A stretch of DNA of 64,000 bases from Adineta ricciae (GCA_905250025.1 CAJNOJ010000095.1:62001-126000), one strand, 5' to 3'; shown: positions 26,939 through 40,350, counted from the first letter of the stretch. Numbers and translations: made by a program. The notes: a model not told the origin generated them from the letters alone.

Positions 26939-27365
26939 ATGCACTGTAAAATCTTGACTATAAATCTTGCTGTACTCATCGTCGTGTGCAATGGTCGATT
27001 TGTCGAAGAAACCAAGTCACATGATCTTCTTGAGACTATCAAACATGACAGTCTTGCCATTAGTAAAAAGTCGGTGAATATCGCGCGTGACCGTGCTTTA
27101 GAAATTCTTCGTGATTATTACCTTTCTGCTGATCATGGTAATGAACTTGATAGATACATCCAAGCTCGTCGTTCTCTCACTGACATTTTCGACGATCTTG
27201 TTTCGAACAAACCGAAACGTATTGCTGATGACATTAGAGAATTCCTACGAGATTTCGACGAACGGAAAGAAATGGAGTTTGACAGAGAGTAAGTCTTAGT
27301 GAATTTGTTCTATATCGTGTTCACAAGTATGTTTTTCTATTTGTAGAGATCGTGTCGGTAGTTAA
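26939..27365 (+). CDS. small secreted helical protein, unknown family
   Basis: Exons 26939-27288 and 27347-27365 give 122 residues; without splicing it stops at 27291 after 117. It has a clear signal peptide (CKILTINLAVLIVVCNG) and then a charged, helix-favouring chain with many Asp, Glu, Arg and Lys and no cysteine after the signal. The Arg/Lys-Asp pattern (NIARDRALEILRDYYLSAD, IADDIREFLRDFDERKE) suggests an amphipathic helical bundle. I do not recognise a family. Its 5' flank has a TA-rich element at 26873-26895. Confidence 0.65.
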
Positions 27366-28138
27366 TGATCGTTCAGAGTGGATAACAATTGATGAACTCA
27401 TATTTAGATAGATCATTTTTTAGTTAACTTACTTTTTTTGTGACATTTTCAATGTTTATTTATGAATTTCTATAAAGTCGAGTATTTAGGAGTAAACAAA
27501 ATTATCATTTGCATCTAGAAAATGTAAACCTATGAGTATCGATTGCATTTACTAGTGCTTGCCGCACTGATGTGGATATTGTAAGCAATATACCAATGTA
27601 GAGGCACAGCCGGTCTTTTCATTGGTGCATAAATTGATGAGTTCATCGTATAAAGCCAAAATGAAAAGAATGAATGAGTGCACATATCATATTGTTCTAC
27701 TAGGTCAAACAAAAGTAAACACTTTTTCGTGAATGACTCTTTGCATCTAAACGGCGACTTTCTTTTCGAAAAGATCCGTTCGTTATAAAACTCTGGAACT
27801 GATGTATTTAATACATAAAGTTTTTGAATTCTAGTCGAATGAACCATGTTCATCTGGGCAGAAGATGTACCGATTCATTCATCATTACAATAGTATCGAA
27901 TGAACTTATAGGTGCTTTTATTAATGAGGATCATAAGAGAAATTTTCTCTTTTTTTTGTCCTCTAAAGACAATTATCTGCATCCTTTCTGATGCTATATT
28001 TATCTAAAGAACGAAAACAATGCCGTACAGTCATCGAGTATAAAGCAGCTGAGAGAATGTTGAAATTACTCGTGAGTTTGCTTGAGGAAGGCGACTTGTA
28101 CTTTCTTACTTTCCTTTCTAGATAATTCATTCAATTTC
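27366..28138. other. intergenic; no supported gene
   Basis: A 107-codon minus-strand frame (27530-27853) shows no domain or splice context. TTTCCTTTCTAG just upstream of 28139 is an acceptor-like site before the aminopeptidase ATG; an upstream non-coding or short coding exon is possible. Confidence 0.4.
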
Positions 28139-31100
28139 ATGACGAACATAACCGATACAGCAGCTCGGGATTTGACCGCCCGACTGCCAACAACTGTCAT
28201 TCCTTTACATTATCAACTATATAAAGATGTCAGTCAATTAGAACAATATGTTTTTCAAGGAATTGTAGATATAGATGTTAAAGTAAACTGACAAACATTT
28301 TCACTCTGATTCGTGTTACGCGAGAATTCGTTTAGATCAATGCAATTGTACATGAAATTATTTTAAATAGTGTTGATTTAAATCTTACGAAAATTGAGTA
28401 TCAATCCAGTGATACATCTTCTCCATTGAATGGATCTGTTGAATTGAATGATGAGGATGAATTAGCGATAATACGATTTGGCCAACCGATCAACGTAATT
28501 GAAAGATACTCGATCTCTGAAAAGGAAATCTTGATTACTTGAATTTAGCCCGGAAACGGTCGTTTACATATTGAATTCAATGGTATAATCGAAGATGAAC
28601 TTCATGGCTTCTATCGAACGAAAGACAAGAACCAAATCGGTGCATGTACTCAATTCGAAGTAGGACCTACTTACGTCTAATTCGATTTTTAATACTTATC
28701 GTTAGCCTGCATACGCACGTCGTGCTTTCCCTTGTTTTGATGAGCCATCGTTTAAAGCCAAATTTACAATTAGTATTCGAGCACCAAAACACCTGACAAC
28801 ATTATGTAACATGGTATTGTAGGCGATGAAGATGTACTTTTCTACTGACAATTGATTCTTTTAGCCAGTAAAATCTCAGCAGCAACATGATAATAATACA
28901 TGTACTTATGAGTTTGAAACAACGCCGACCATGTCGACATATTTGGTTGCATATGTCATTGGCGCTTATGATTATGTTGAAACGCGCGATTCAAACAATG
29001 TTCTAATTCGAGTTTATACGCCAGTTGGTAAAAAGGAACGCGGATTATTTGCATTACATGTTAGTCTTTCTCTGTATTTCAATTTTTGAACTTCGGAAAC
29101 CTTTTCTGCTAGACAACAGCAAAGATCCTTCCGTTCTATGCAGAATATTTTGGTATTAAATATCCGTTAAGTAAAGTGGACATGATTGCTATTGCTGACT
29201 TTGGCTCCGGTAAGTCAGAAATCTATCTATTCACTTGAAATTAGTTGTTTATCTTTTTAGGTGCAATGGAAAATTGGGGGTATTTACCATCTTCGAATAC
29301 TTGAGAGTCATTCGATTGATTTGTATCGTTTAGTTTAATCACATATCACGAAACGTATCTGTTAGTTGATGCTCAAAATACCACTCAAGAAACAAAACAA
29401 GATGTTGCTCTGATTGTTGCTCACGAACTGGCACATCAATGGTTTGGAAATTTAGTAGTAAGTCATCACCAATTCTCTTTAACTTTCTCAAAATACCATC
29501 TTTTCCAGACCATGGAATGGTGGAACGATCTTTGGCTTAATGAAGATAAGTATTCCTATAGTATTTGACAACTCTGATCGTTCAATCTTTTTTTCTACGC
29601 TTTGCAACTTGGATTCAGTTTCTTGCTGTTGATCATGTTTATCCTGAATACGATATTTGGACACAATTCGTATCAGATACTTTAGCATTGTGTATGATTC
29701 CTGATGCACTACATCACAGTCATCCGATTGAAATTGATATAAAGAAACCGAGTGAAATCAGTGAAATCTTCGACGATATAACTTATGAGAAAGGTATGAT
29801 TACCCTTCGAACATACTTCTCTTACATGTCGAATGTTTCTGGTAGGCTCTAGTGTGATCCGTTTACTTCATGCATATATCGGTGATGAAGCATTTCGGAC
29901 TGGTCTAGCAAACTATCTTGCTGAATATTCTTATAAGAATGCAATTACAGAAAATCTTTGGTCACATTTGTCACGAGCATCGAAACGACCACATCTATCT
30001 GATATTCTCTCAACATGGACCAAGCAAATGGGTTATCCGTTACTTACTGTACGTATCCGGAAGTATTTTGTTTCTGGCAATAGTCATTTCTTTTTCAATT
30101 ATGAAGGTAACGCAAGAACAACGAGGAAACGATCGACTGTTGAAAATCGAGCAGACACGTTTTCTAGCTGATGGCTCAGCTGATGGTGCTGCCAGATGGA
30201 AAATTCCGATAAATATCTGTACGAAATCGAATCCAAACGAAAGTGTTCATCAATTGTTCATGAATGGAGAAGATCAACAAGAGTTTCTACTGGAAAAGGT
30301 GTCAGAAAGTGATTGGATTAAGTTGAATCTATTCAGGTGTGTTCATTCATCGAAAGACGAACGCTTTAAAAAAAATGCAATTACAACTTTAGTGTTGGTA
30401 TCTATCGCGTGAACTATCCTCACTGTATGCTCGACTCGATCATTCCTGGTATTCAGGATCAATCTCTATCTCCTCAAGATCGCTTCAACATTCAAACTGA
30501 TCTATACGCACTGGCGCGTTCGAATCACATGAATTATACTGATTATTTAAAATTACTTCGTCAAGCCTATCGACATGAAGACAATTTAACTGTTTGGAAA
30601 TCGATCATCAAACAGCTGACTGATTTAAATTCAATCTTTGACTATGCATCGATTAACAACACAAAGAAACTTTTTCAAGCCTATATTTGCGATCTTCTAT
30701 CGAATATCCATTCAAAACTACTATGGGATCCGTTGCCAAACGAAGGTTCGCAAGCTGCTATGCTTCGAGGCTTAGTCTTAACTCAAATGGGTATCAATGG
30801 GCACAATCGAACACGTGAAGAAGCACGCAAACGTTTCGAAAATCTGTTTACCACCAATCGACAAGCAATCAATCCAAACATTCGTTCCGCAGTCTATTTA
30901 ACTGTGGCACAAACAGGAAATACGGACACATTCGAAAAACTGAAATCAGTACGATCTTGAAATCGATCATCGACTATGGTTTTTATCGAATTTGTTTTTA
31001 GTTGTATCGCGAAGCTGATACACAGGAAGAACGTATTCGTCTGTTAACTGCACTATGTCGTTTTGATGATCCAAATATTCAACGTCAAGCGCTTGAATAT

Positions 31101-31613
31101 ATTTGGGATGAAGTAGGAAACACAAAAGTCTGCCCGAACAAAACACTCCATCGTTTTGCTTTACCTAGAATGAAGTTCGTAAACAAGACCATGTTTCTGC
31201 TTGTGTATCTTTGGCTGGACATAATCGTCATGGTTGTGAAATCGCATGGAAGTATATACAAGAAAATTGGGACAAAATCGAAGATATCTATGGTGAAACA
31301 GACAATCATTTGATACATGTTGTTGAAGTAATACAATGATGTGTAGTGCTAAACGACAAGATTGCTTTCGTACTGTTCTAGCATGCGCCAAGCCATTTCG
31401 TTACGAAAGAACGCGCGGATGAAGTCGAAGTATAGACGATTGATTTCTCTTTTGTAATGCTAATATTCTCTTGCGTTGTTTTAGAAATTCTATGCTGATC
31501 ATTCAAATCCCTTGTTGGACAGACCAATAAAAAAGGTTCTCGAACAGATCAAAATTCGCGGACTTGTTCTTGAACGACACGAACGTAGTATTAACGACTT
31601 TCTCAGTCTTTAA
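28139..31613 (+). CDS. puromycin-sensitive-type M1 zinc aminopeptidase
   Basis: Seventeen exons: 28139-28282, 28336-28494, 28549-28659, 28706-28813, 28865-29059, 29113-29209, 29261-29279, 29334-29457, 29509-29545, 29599-29793, 29846-30048, 30107-30336, 30393-30948, 31002-31112, 31169-31327, 31382-31429 and 31485-31613, giving 874 residues, the normal NPEPPS length. Seen: [11 protein letters not shown] in the N-domain, exopeptidase motif GAMENWG (272-278), zinc site HELAH (308-312) with the third ligand E331 in WLNEGFA, catalytic Tyr394 in TYEKGSSV, and the C-terminal helical domain. It has no signal peptide, so it is cytosolic; it removes N-terminal residues from peptides. The intron at 29546-29598 starts AT and ends AC. 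N-terminal exons upstream cannot be excluded. Confidence 0.94.
29546..29598 (+). other. non-canonical AT-AC intron
   Basis: The 53-bp intron begins ATAAGTATTCC and ends TTTTTTTCTAC. Joining around it gives [18 protein letters not shown], the expected M1 sequence including the zinc-binding Glu. No GT-AG alternative restores this. The donor resembles the U2 consensus (GTAAGT with G1 to A) and not the U12 ATATCC donor. Confidence 0.8.
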
Positions 31614-32050
31614 ACAAGTCCAGTAATTATTACCATTTTGCTCTACTGCTTTGTCTTTTCTATTCATTTGAAATGCTCCTGATATCTTTTACAGATTGAA
31701 AAGAAAATAGAATACAAATCTTCATAGGATGATTAAGTTTAAGAAATTCAAACTGATCTGTATGTAATTATCTTTTGTCGGCATAATTGGGCCAATGTTG
31801 TAAGATAACAAAGCACCATAATCGTCAGAAACAATTTCTGATTTCATGCATCAATTAACTGGAAAAGGTTCATTCAAGGATTGTATATTCTCATGGCTGA
31901 TTCAAGGGGAAACATGTGAATCTGCCGTCCTACAGCAGTATAACCGTTAAGTTTATATTTTCATTCAAAGCATAAAACAATAGACGTGAAACATTCAAAT
32001 GACATTCGGTTTGTGGTTTTTTTTTTGTTTATATACATGAAGTGGTTTGT
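31614..32050. other. intergenic between convergent genes
   Basis: 3' flanks of the aminopeptidase and the RGK GTPase; nothing else seen. Confidence 0.5.
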
Positions 32051-35000
32051 CTAGTGAACGTCAGTGTTGAGATTCTCGACATCGGCTGGTAATCGTGCGG
32101 GTTTCTTGCGAAACACGCTGAAGAATTTGGAAAAGACATTTTTCGAATTACGACTTTGTACTGTAGAGTTCTTTCGTACGCTTGCTTGCATCAATTGCTC
32201 GGCATCGAAGTCTGTTACATCGATTATACCGTTTGTAACTGTTAATCGACGTCTTTGTTCCAGACGTTTTTGTTCACTAAGACGTATTTGAGTTAACGTT
32301 CCAGCAAGCAAGTCATCGACTTTATCGTTGATAGCAGCCGATGTTTCAACAAATTTACAGTCATGTCGAAAGGCTGCAAGACGAGCAGCTAGAACACAAG
32401 AGAACATGAATTAATTAGTTCTTGCGAGAGATACTCGTGTTTACTTACTTTCTTTAGTAACAGCACGTTTACGTACAAGATCAGATTTATTACCAACGAG
32501 AATAATAGGCGTATGACGTTTTATTGCCGATGACGAATTATCCGTCTGTTCTTTTTCGCGAATATTCTTTATCAGTTGAATAGCTGTTTGAAACGATTGA
32601 CGATCGGTTATTGAATACACGACGACATAGGCATCACCTGTAATACTGCATTTGATCTAAAACGTCAAACATGTCGACACAATTCGAAAGACGAAAAGAA
32701 AGTTTTCGTTCAACATACGAGATCGACATCGATATTGATGATATGTAAACGAGATTCAACTCCATCCAACATAATCGATACTGTATTATCGGGGTCATCT
32801 TCTACAACAAAAAAATCAAATCATGAGTTACACTGAAAAACCTTTTTCTTTTATATGAATAAATTAGCAAATCCCACGAGAATCAATCATTTAGAATATC
32901 GAAAACAGACATGATGCATCTGATTCAATAATATACTTGAGATCATGTCGAGCACATGAGATTATACAATTCAAATAGAGAGAGACTATTTTAGATGAGC
33001 CATTGCCTATTTTCGTCTAAATATAACTTTTCCAAAAAAAAGAGAAATATCTATCGGAAATTATTAGTGCCAATATCTAGTTGATCATTAATATGCTCGG
33101 AGATTATAATCTTCTTTCTCTTCTGCCTTTTTGCGACTTCTTCTCTTTTCTATCGAGCTTTCTAACCGTTAATAACCTCGAATGACAAAACGATATGTTG
33201 TCAGACATAACTATAGACTTTATTAGATTTACGCATGTTTAACAAATACAGTTTGATAGAAAATGACAGAGTGATTAACTGTGTGTGCATTTAACGAGAA
33301 AGAAAATACAATAGTGCAATCAGTTATAGTGTCTTTATGCAATAGGACAGGTCAGTGACGATTTCGCCCAAATTTCTTCATTGTTCTCAACTAAACTGAT
33401 TAATGTCTTTCGACAATGATCTTTCTCTCTCTCTCTCTCTAATGAGATCTTATCAAAAACGAATTAAACGTTTGTTTATATATCTGTTTGCTTTATCTCC
33501 GAAGTACTTTTCTCGTTCATGGTAAAATATAAACAAAACATTTCAACAAGCAATCTTCTCTTTTATAAGCTCTTTCTTTTATGTAATATTATTGTTTATA
33601 TGTGTTGTAATACTCATCAAGTTCTTTCTTCGTCATCTTCCTCCTCCTCCACCACCACCAATCATTTCTGATTCATGCTAACAGTCTATCCATTTCTGTT
33701 ATTGACAATGACTCTCTTACCCTTCTGCATGTAAATGTCGATCCTGTCAGCTATCAACTAACAATCATATCGATGGAATAATAGATGTTAACTTACCAAT
33801 TGAGCCTGAATATTCATAAATTCCTCGATATTCCGTTGTTTTGAACTGTCTTAAGAGTGAACATTTGCCTGTTCCACTCATTCCAAGAAGGTAAACTTGA
33901 TAGACATGTATGTCTTGCACATGACCATCTTCAGTTTCAATGCGTTCAACAAGTGGATTTTCATTCTCGTCATCAACTTCATCATTGACAGCTGGTGTTG
34001 ATGAGATGGTAGTTTCGATCGTTGAATCAACAAAATGATTATCAAGTATTCCATTGAGATTAGGTCCGGCTGGTGTGACATTAGTGTTGGATAATGAATT
34101 TGAGCTAATACGCGTTTCAGCATTTAATTGATTCGAATCACTAACACGTTCTTGAGACGGCGTTCGATCACCTTTACGAAACGAATTGCGACGACTGGTC
34201 GAACCACTTCGTTTGAACGAACGTTTGAATGAATCACTAAAAACATGTCAAGTTGTTTACTATGATCGAAATTGAATTACATTCATACCCTCGGTTAACA
34301 AATCCTTTTGACGTTGTATGGAATTGTCGTACACGATAGATTTCCTCATCACCATCGAGAGGTAATTGTAATTGATCCAATGGCAATGAGCCTGTAGGAG
34401 AACAGAGTAACCGATTAGTTTTAGATTCTGTTGTCATAAGCGATAAAGTGACTAGTTAATACTACTTCGACTCGAAAAAAAAGGGAACAGCTGGTGCTTT
34501 AGCAGTTTTTCTTTATAGGAAATTGGAAGGAGTCATTGGGGAAGTCGGAAGAAAATATATTCATGTATATGGGAAATCAGATCGTCTCTCTTTTTTCTTT
34601 TTGTTATCTTCGACTCTTTATTTTGTTTTTATCTTACCAACTCGTCCCGATCGAAGTGTTTTGGGACTTGACCATTGATCATGAGGATCGGCAGTTGCCA
34701 TGAGATCTGTTGCTGAGATTCTGGATGGTACACCGCCAACTGATTTGCGTGCAGAATCGGAAGCGACTGTGTGAAGAATGTTATTGTTATATGTGCTATA
34801 TTTGCGTGCACAAGAATATTCTTTCTGTTCTCTTTCTCTTTCTTTTTCTCTTGCTTGTTCTTTCTTCTGTCGATATTTTTTTATCGATTGAGGACGTTTA
34901 TAAGAACACGATCGTGCTAATGGTTCTAACTGTTCGCTTTGGGAATTGGACGATTGAAGAAATACTTGTGCAGCATGAGTTAAGAAAAACGTTTTTCGTT

Positions 35001-35442
35001 TTGTGTGCACAACCGTCGGCGATAGAGTTGTACTTGATTGTTGACTTTTGCTTGACGAAGAATTCGATTGTCGACGATCGTCGAGTAATCGAACTGAGCG
35101 CGTCGGTGAGGACGTTAGATGCGGTTGAGATTTTGCATAGTGATGTGGTGATTCATCAGTGAACAATTGAAATGGAACGGTAGCAGGTGTCGTTGAACTG
35201 TAGCAACGCGGATGGGGAGACGGTGGGGACGATGCGTTCGAACGCGCAAATAATGCATCGAAATGATCAGTATTCGTATTGATTTGCTGTTTCAGACTAG
35301 GATTATCTTCGTCTCTCGAAGATTTCCAGTGAACTGTTGTTCGTGAAGTAGTACGTGAGTTCTGCTGCTCTGATGGTTTGTCATGACGTGAATCATCATG
35401 GCCATCATCAATCGACTGTTGACGAAGATGTGGTTCGTACAT
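32051..35442 (-). CDS. RGK-family (Rad/Gem/Rem-like) small GTPase with long N-terminus
   Basis: Minus-strand exons 34638-35442, 34289-34391, 33797-34236, 32719-32801, 32449-32656 and 32051-32388 give 658 residues. The G domain lies at about 413-570: P-loop GMSGTGKCS (421-429), a non-canonical switch II (NIDVDL in place of DxxG), NKSD (533-536) and ETSA (561-564). A basic C-terminal extension ends NTDVH with no CAAX box. These are RGK features; the family blocks voltage-gated calcium channels and remodels the cytoskeleton. The first roughly 415 residues are low-complexity, rich in Ser, Gln, Arg and His, far longer than in vertebrate RGKs but comparable in style to long insect homologues. A Ser/Arg patch (FKRSFKRSGSTSRRNSFRKG) could be a phosphorylation/14-3-3 region. 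The 995-bp intron at 32802-33796 is unusually long. Confidence 0.85.
33425..33440. repeat. (CT)n microsatellite inside the RGK intron
   Basis: Perfect CT dinucleotides; a TCC/ACC trinucleotide tract follows at about 33638-33660 in the same intron. Confidence 0.85.
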
Positions 35443-38400
35443 CCTATATCACAAAGATAACAATAAATAACTTCAAGACGTGACGTCCTAATGAATGTCA
35501 AGTATATCATTTTTCATTCAACTTGAATTATCATAGGATTCGATTCGAATTCTCTGCTGAATATTTTCATGTCGATATAGAATCGATCCTGATATCCTTT
35601 TAGTTTGATCAATATTGTCATCTTTCTGTTCGAGTTAGTCAAGTTATTTCCTTCTTGTTTTTACTTTGCGAGCATGTTTTAACATTCATTTCATATTAAC
35701 TTTTCTGAATGAAAGAAACAAATGATTTGAGACGACTCGAAAGTAGTCCATCCATTAGTCGAGCATTATCAGACACATCAAATGAAACAAACGTTAAAAG
35801 GGAAGAAGAAAATCACGGGCAGGATTGACTGGAGTCGATCTTGAGGAGAACGTGAAAGGAAATGGTCTATATATAAACTTATTTGAGTTTGAAAAACCTC
35901 AACGACTAACAACCGCTGAGAGAGAGAAAAATCAGGTTTTTTCCACTCGATCAATCATTAGTGAAGACAACAAGCTGTTCTATTCATAAGATGGAAAGGA
36001 AACGAAGAAGCTAGGCCGGATATTTACACATAGTTACGTATCTTCCAACTACTCTTAACAGCAACAAAGTCAACAAATTGAAAAGAAACAGCTCGAACAA
36101 GTGTTCTTAAGTGAATGGGTCGATTCGAAGACAAATCCGAGTGCTTCAGATATACATTTTACTCATTCTAATTTGTCTTATTATAAAGATGTCAGAAAGC
36201 AAAAACCTAAGAATACATTCAAAGATAACGAATATAATTATTAGCCTAACGACAAATTTACTTCCGTCATCCAGCGGTAATGTCTGTCAGATTTCTTCAT
36301 ACAAATAGTCACAAGACGAACTAACCAATTTCTAATGAGATTTACTAGATAACAGAAATACGACAACGGTTTTTCACGGAAGGAAGCGAAATTGAAATTC
36401 TGTTTACCTGTTGAATTTCACTCGTTTTCGTTGTGTCGATTGTCGACGAAGTAAGGATTGCAGTGGCGTTCCTGCCATCATCATCATGCAGTTTCGTGCT
36501 TCTCAAATTTAATACATATATTGAACGACCTGATCGAGCATTATATGACGGTTGGGTAAAAAGGCCGAAGTAATTGAACGCGATCACTCATCGACAAGAT
36601 GCAACATGCATTTACATACTTGTAAAACAAATGCACAGCAATCTCTCGAGTTCTAAGTAGAATATGTTTTCTCATAAAAGATAGTGACTTTAGTGTCGAC
36701 AGCCATTAAAGCAAAGAGGAAAGGAAGAGATGAACACGGAAGAGAAATGATAAAATGAAGGAGGACAAGATTGAGTAGTAGTGATAGATACTAACATTCT
36801 TTTCAATGGCAGTGTAAAGACATGTGAAAAAGAAAACGAGAACAGAAGAGAAGAAAATAGATAAAATAATCACTGAAGAATATCATATGCTTATTACACA
36901 TGAAAGCAATTGAGTAGAGCTAATTCTTAGATTAGTTCGATGAAAGAATACAAACTTTCGTGTTATTGAGAAAGTCGACATTCTCATCGATATGCGCAAT
37001 GGATGAACGAATGATAATCAATAGACGAATAAATCTGGAAGTATGGCAATCACAAAGATGTGACGATTTGCCGAAATGAAGCCCGAGTATTAAAATTAGA
37101 TTTGTAGGAACATTATATGTTCCTCTATTCATCCTGCGCTGTTGTATGTTAAGTCATAACACTTCTATTCACGATTCTCGAAAGATTCAGTTGGTACGAT
37201 ATGATCTGATGACGTTGTAGTGTTTGATTCATGCGGCGTCTATAGAATTATTCGCTTTTGTTAATAATTGCTGAAGTGAAAATGTTCAAAAACTGAAATT
37301 TGTGATGAAATCAAGCTTGAAATCTTAATGATTTCCTCGAGACAAGAGACTAACATGAAACTATCAGTTGATGGAAGGTCGACTCTTTTGTCTTCGCTCT
37401 TTCACAATCGTTCTACTGAAACATATCCCACCCGTTAAAGTTATTTTTAAACCATCTTCAACAATTCAAATAGTTAGATTTTTTACTACTCATCTGCTCT
37501 ATAATTCCTTTTCCGTCGTTACTTTTGTTCATGGTAACATCAGCTCAAAAAAGTTTTGCAATACTACACTGAGGTTCACGTTGACGTTGAAGACTTGCAC
37601 ATCTTATAAGGATAATCTGCATGTGCAAAGTTCCTGGTTTAGAGAATCGGCCAAAAGAAGATCAACGTACGATCTATAAGAGGAAAATCTGGAAACAAGA
37701 TTCAACTTGTGTCTGCCTATGTGTAACATGCTAATCAATCTTTTCGTACTTTAAACCAAAGATGCACAAATGTAGTTCGTCATCGTGGTCCGATTGTAGG
37801 GTTACTCGTATATCACTCAAGAATCGCCTGTCAACGAACATTATTCACATGATTCTGTTTGGCGACATGCGCAATTTTCATTTTTTTTTATAGACCACTG
37901 ATCACGCGAACATGATTCAATGTGCACTTTTTACTTTCTGACGGACAATTTTGTAACTTGTATGATTAGACGTTAACAACAATCGTTCAGACACTACAGT
38001 ACTCTGACGTCATGTTTTTTCAGCTTAGAATTGGTTGCCTGTTTGAAAATCTAATAATATTTACATTCTATCCAGGAAATTAAAGCTACTTGGTAAAGTT
38101 AAACTAATAGTCCTTCTTTTTGAAAGGAATTTTTTATGATTTTTCACGAGGAGCGTGAAATTGTGAGATATAACATTAACTAGTCTATCTGTGAATAGTG
38201 TATTTGATATTTATGAACACAAAAACAAGGATCAAGCATAGGACCGCTATTCTACGCAGAAAAAAAACTTACACGCTTTTGTGTTTTGATACAAGGATAA
38301 TTTAGCATTCATGCTTAAAATCTAAATGGAATCTGCTGTAAATGAGATGCTATGCCTCGACAGAAACTGATTATCTAAAGATATTTCTCAATTAAAGTAC

Positions 38401-40059
38401 TCGATTTTCTACTCCTCATCTTTGTTTGTTCATGACGTACTTGTAAAACCTCGTAGCAAATCGGCAAACTAAGTAATTACTATAGACATTTTATAAAATT
38501 AAAAAGACACTTGACTTCAACGATAGCTTATTGCATTTTTTCTTTCTTCATAGCAGATAGAAGAACTCAAGAATATTTAACGTGAAATATATGTATTGCA
38601 TGTCGATAACAATTATGAAGTTTCTGTCAGATATGTTGCTGATCGCATCTGACAAAGCTCCTACTCATAATTATTATTCATTGATGACGAATGAATTACA
38701 TTCATGCGTGTTTATTTAGTAAGTTCGAAGAAATGAATCATTGTTCCTATATTGTCTGGAGGAAGTGTAAAAAAAGACACGATCTCTTATGTCAATCATT
38801 ACAAGTCTTATCTCTCTTCAAGTTTTCTTTTTGTCTGCTTATTTTCATGATATTGTATCAAGATATAGCTAATGAAAAACAGGAAAACCATTGATTTGAA
38901 CATTTGTTTGGTTTCGTTATTGATGCCATTGAAAAAGAAAACAAACAAGTAATCAATCTAGCGATTCGGATTTTCAAAAGGATCAAGAACAACAGAAGGC
39001 TGTGTTATCACCGTAGGGAAGCTACTTATACTTCTGCATGAATGCTAAACAAATAAATTTGTCCTAGCGTTCTATTTTTACAATAAGACTCAGCAGATAG
39101 ATATGATATTTCTTCGATATGTTTTCCCTATGAGTATCCTTGAACATTATGCGGTAGCTGAGATAATATACAAAACAACCTACATCTTAACCAGATATAG
39201 TTGGATATTAATGAAAATATCGTGTGTCATTGTCACAATGAATTTTTCATCGGAAAAAAGAGCCTTCGATCCCTGCACGATTATGAAATACTCACGCTTC
39301 TGGCATGCTTGTCGTTAGATTGATGAATCTAATTGAATAATGTTATATTGATGTTATCGATTTGGATGTTGATGATTGAAAGAAAGCTTGTGTTGTATGG
39401 CTAGCAACACTAAGTTGTAACCTTTCTTCTGCTAGACGAATCAGCAAGAAAAAAAGAAAATGAGAAAAAAAGGAAAACGAGAAAGAAGAAGAAGAAGAAG
39501 AAACAACAGAGGAAAAGAGAGGAAGAGAAGTGAGTACAATCCTAAAACATAGAACGGCAGAGAAACCAAAAAAATGGGTTTGTTAACCATCAAGATAGCT
39601 CTTTTTGCCTTTTTCTCGTTGATGATTATTCTATATTAACCATTAGAGTTATTCAATGATAGAATGCAACTATATATATAAATATCTATATGCGCAATTC
39701 GCGCGTTCATTGTCTGTCTGAAAAAAAACTATCACATGTTAAATCAACTCTATTATCAGGAAATTGTTCTAAAAATGCAAAGTAAAGGAAATGTTTTTTC
39801 TTCGTCTTCTTCTCACTCTTTATCAAATAGAGAAGTCGAGTTTGTTTTTTCCTCTTAATTTATTCACGTACGAATGATCAATCATTATTGATCAGCTTTG
39901 TAAATCGACAGTACATCATGTGAAATTAGTGGCGTTTTTTACAGATTGTTAATAATATCAACATTAGTAACAGCTGTATGTCGTAAGAGCTAATACGATG
40001 AAAACAAACAAACGAACGGACGGCAAACAGCTTTGTATATAATATAAAAAAATGATTAT
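35443..40059. other. 4.6-kb gene-poor region
   Basis: No gene could be supported on either strand. Frames of 60-105 codons occur (for example 36111-36308 and 37368-37679 on plus, 36345-36587 and 36932-37132 on minus) but lack domains, consistent codon use or matching splice sites. A GAA repeat lies at 39484-39502 within a purine tract (39450-39535), and AT-rich simple sequence lies near 39670. By the density elsewhere about two genes would be expected, so it may hold regulatory DNA, non-coding RNA or a decayed gene. Confidence 0.5.
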
Positions 40060-40350
40060 TCATGTTTGGGACGCTCTCGTGTTTGTCGATGTTCCGATTG
40101 ATTGAACTGCTGATATCTTTTCCCAGGGATCACGATGAACAATAATAAGAGCTTTTGCGCGTTGTTCGTACACGTTTCTGAAACATTGTCGCAATCTTGA
40201 ACTTGGCACAGCAGTATCAGGTCCGATGAGGAACGGTTGTTCAATCAAATATTCATCATACGGCGTAGCTTGTTCACGACGCCAACTTTGTAAAATACAT
40301 ATTGGAGGCTGTTGCTGTGTGAATGCCGAACTTACAGTAGCCGACGCCAT
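40060..40350 (-). CDS. hypothetical protein, 96 residues
   Basis: ATG at 40350 opens 96 codons to a TGA at 40060. The composition looks coding (YDEYLIEQPFLIGPDTAVPS, RNVYEQRAKALIIVHRDPWE). There is no signal peptide or membrane helix. The frame stays open upstream to 40428, so a further exon is possible. I do not recognise a family; it stands alone next to the gene-poor region. Confidence 0.5.
   Translation of the reverse strand: MASATVSSAFTQQQPPICILQSWRREQATPYDEYLIEQPFLIGPDTAVPSSRLRQCFRNVYEQRAKALIIVHRDPWEKISAVQSIGTSTNTRASQT

Noticed and set aside
37368-37679. 103-codon plus frame in the gene-poor region
   Set aside because: No signal peptide, domain or splice context; length is expected by chance in this composition.
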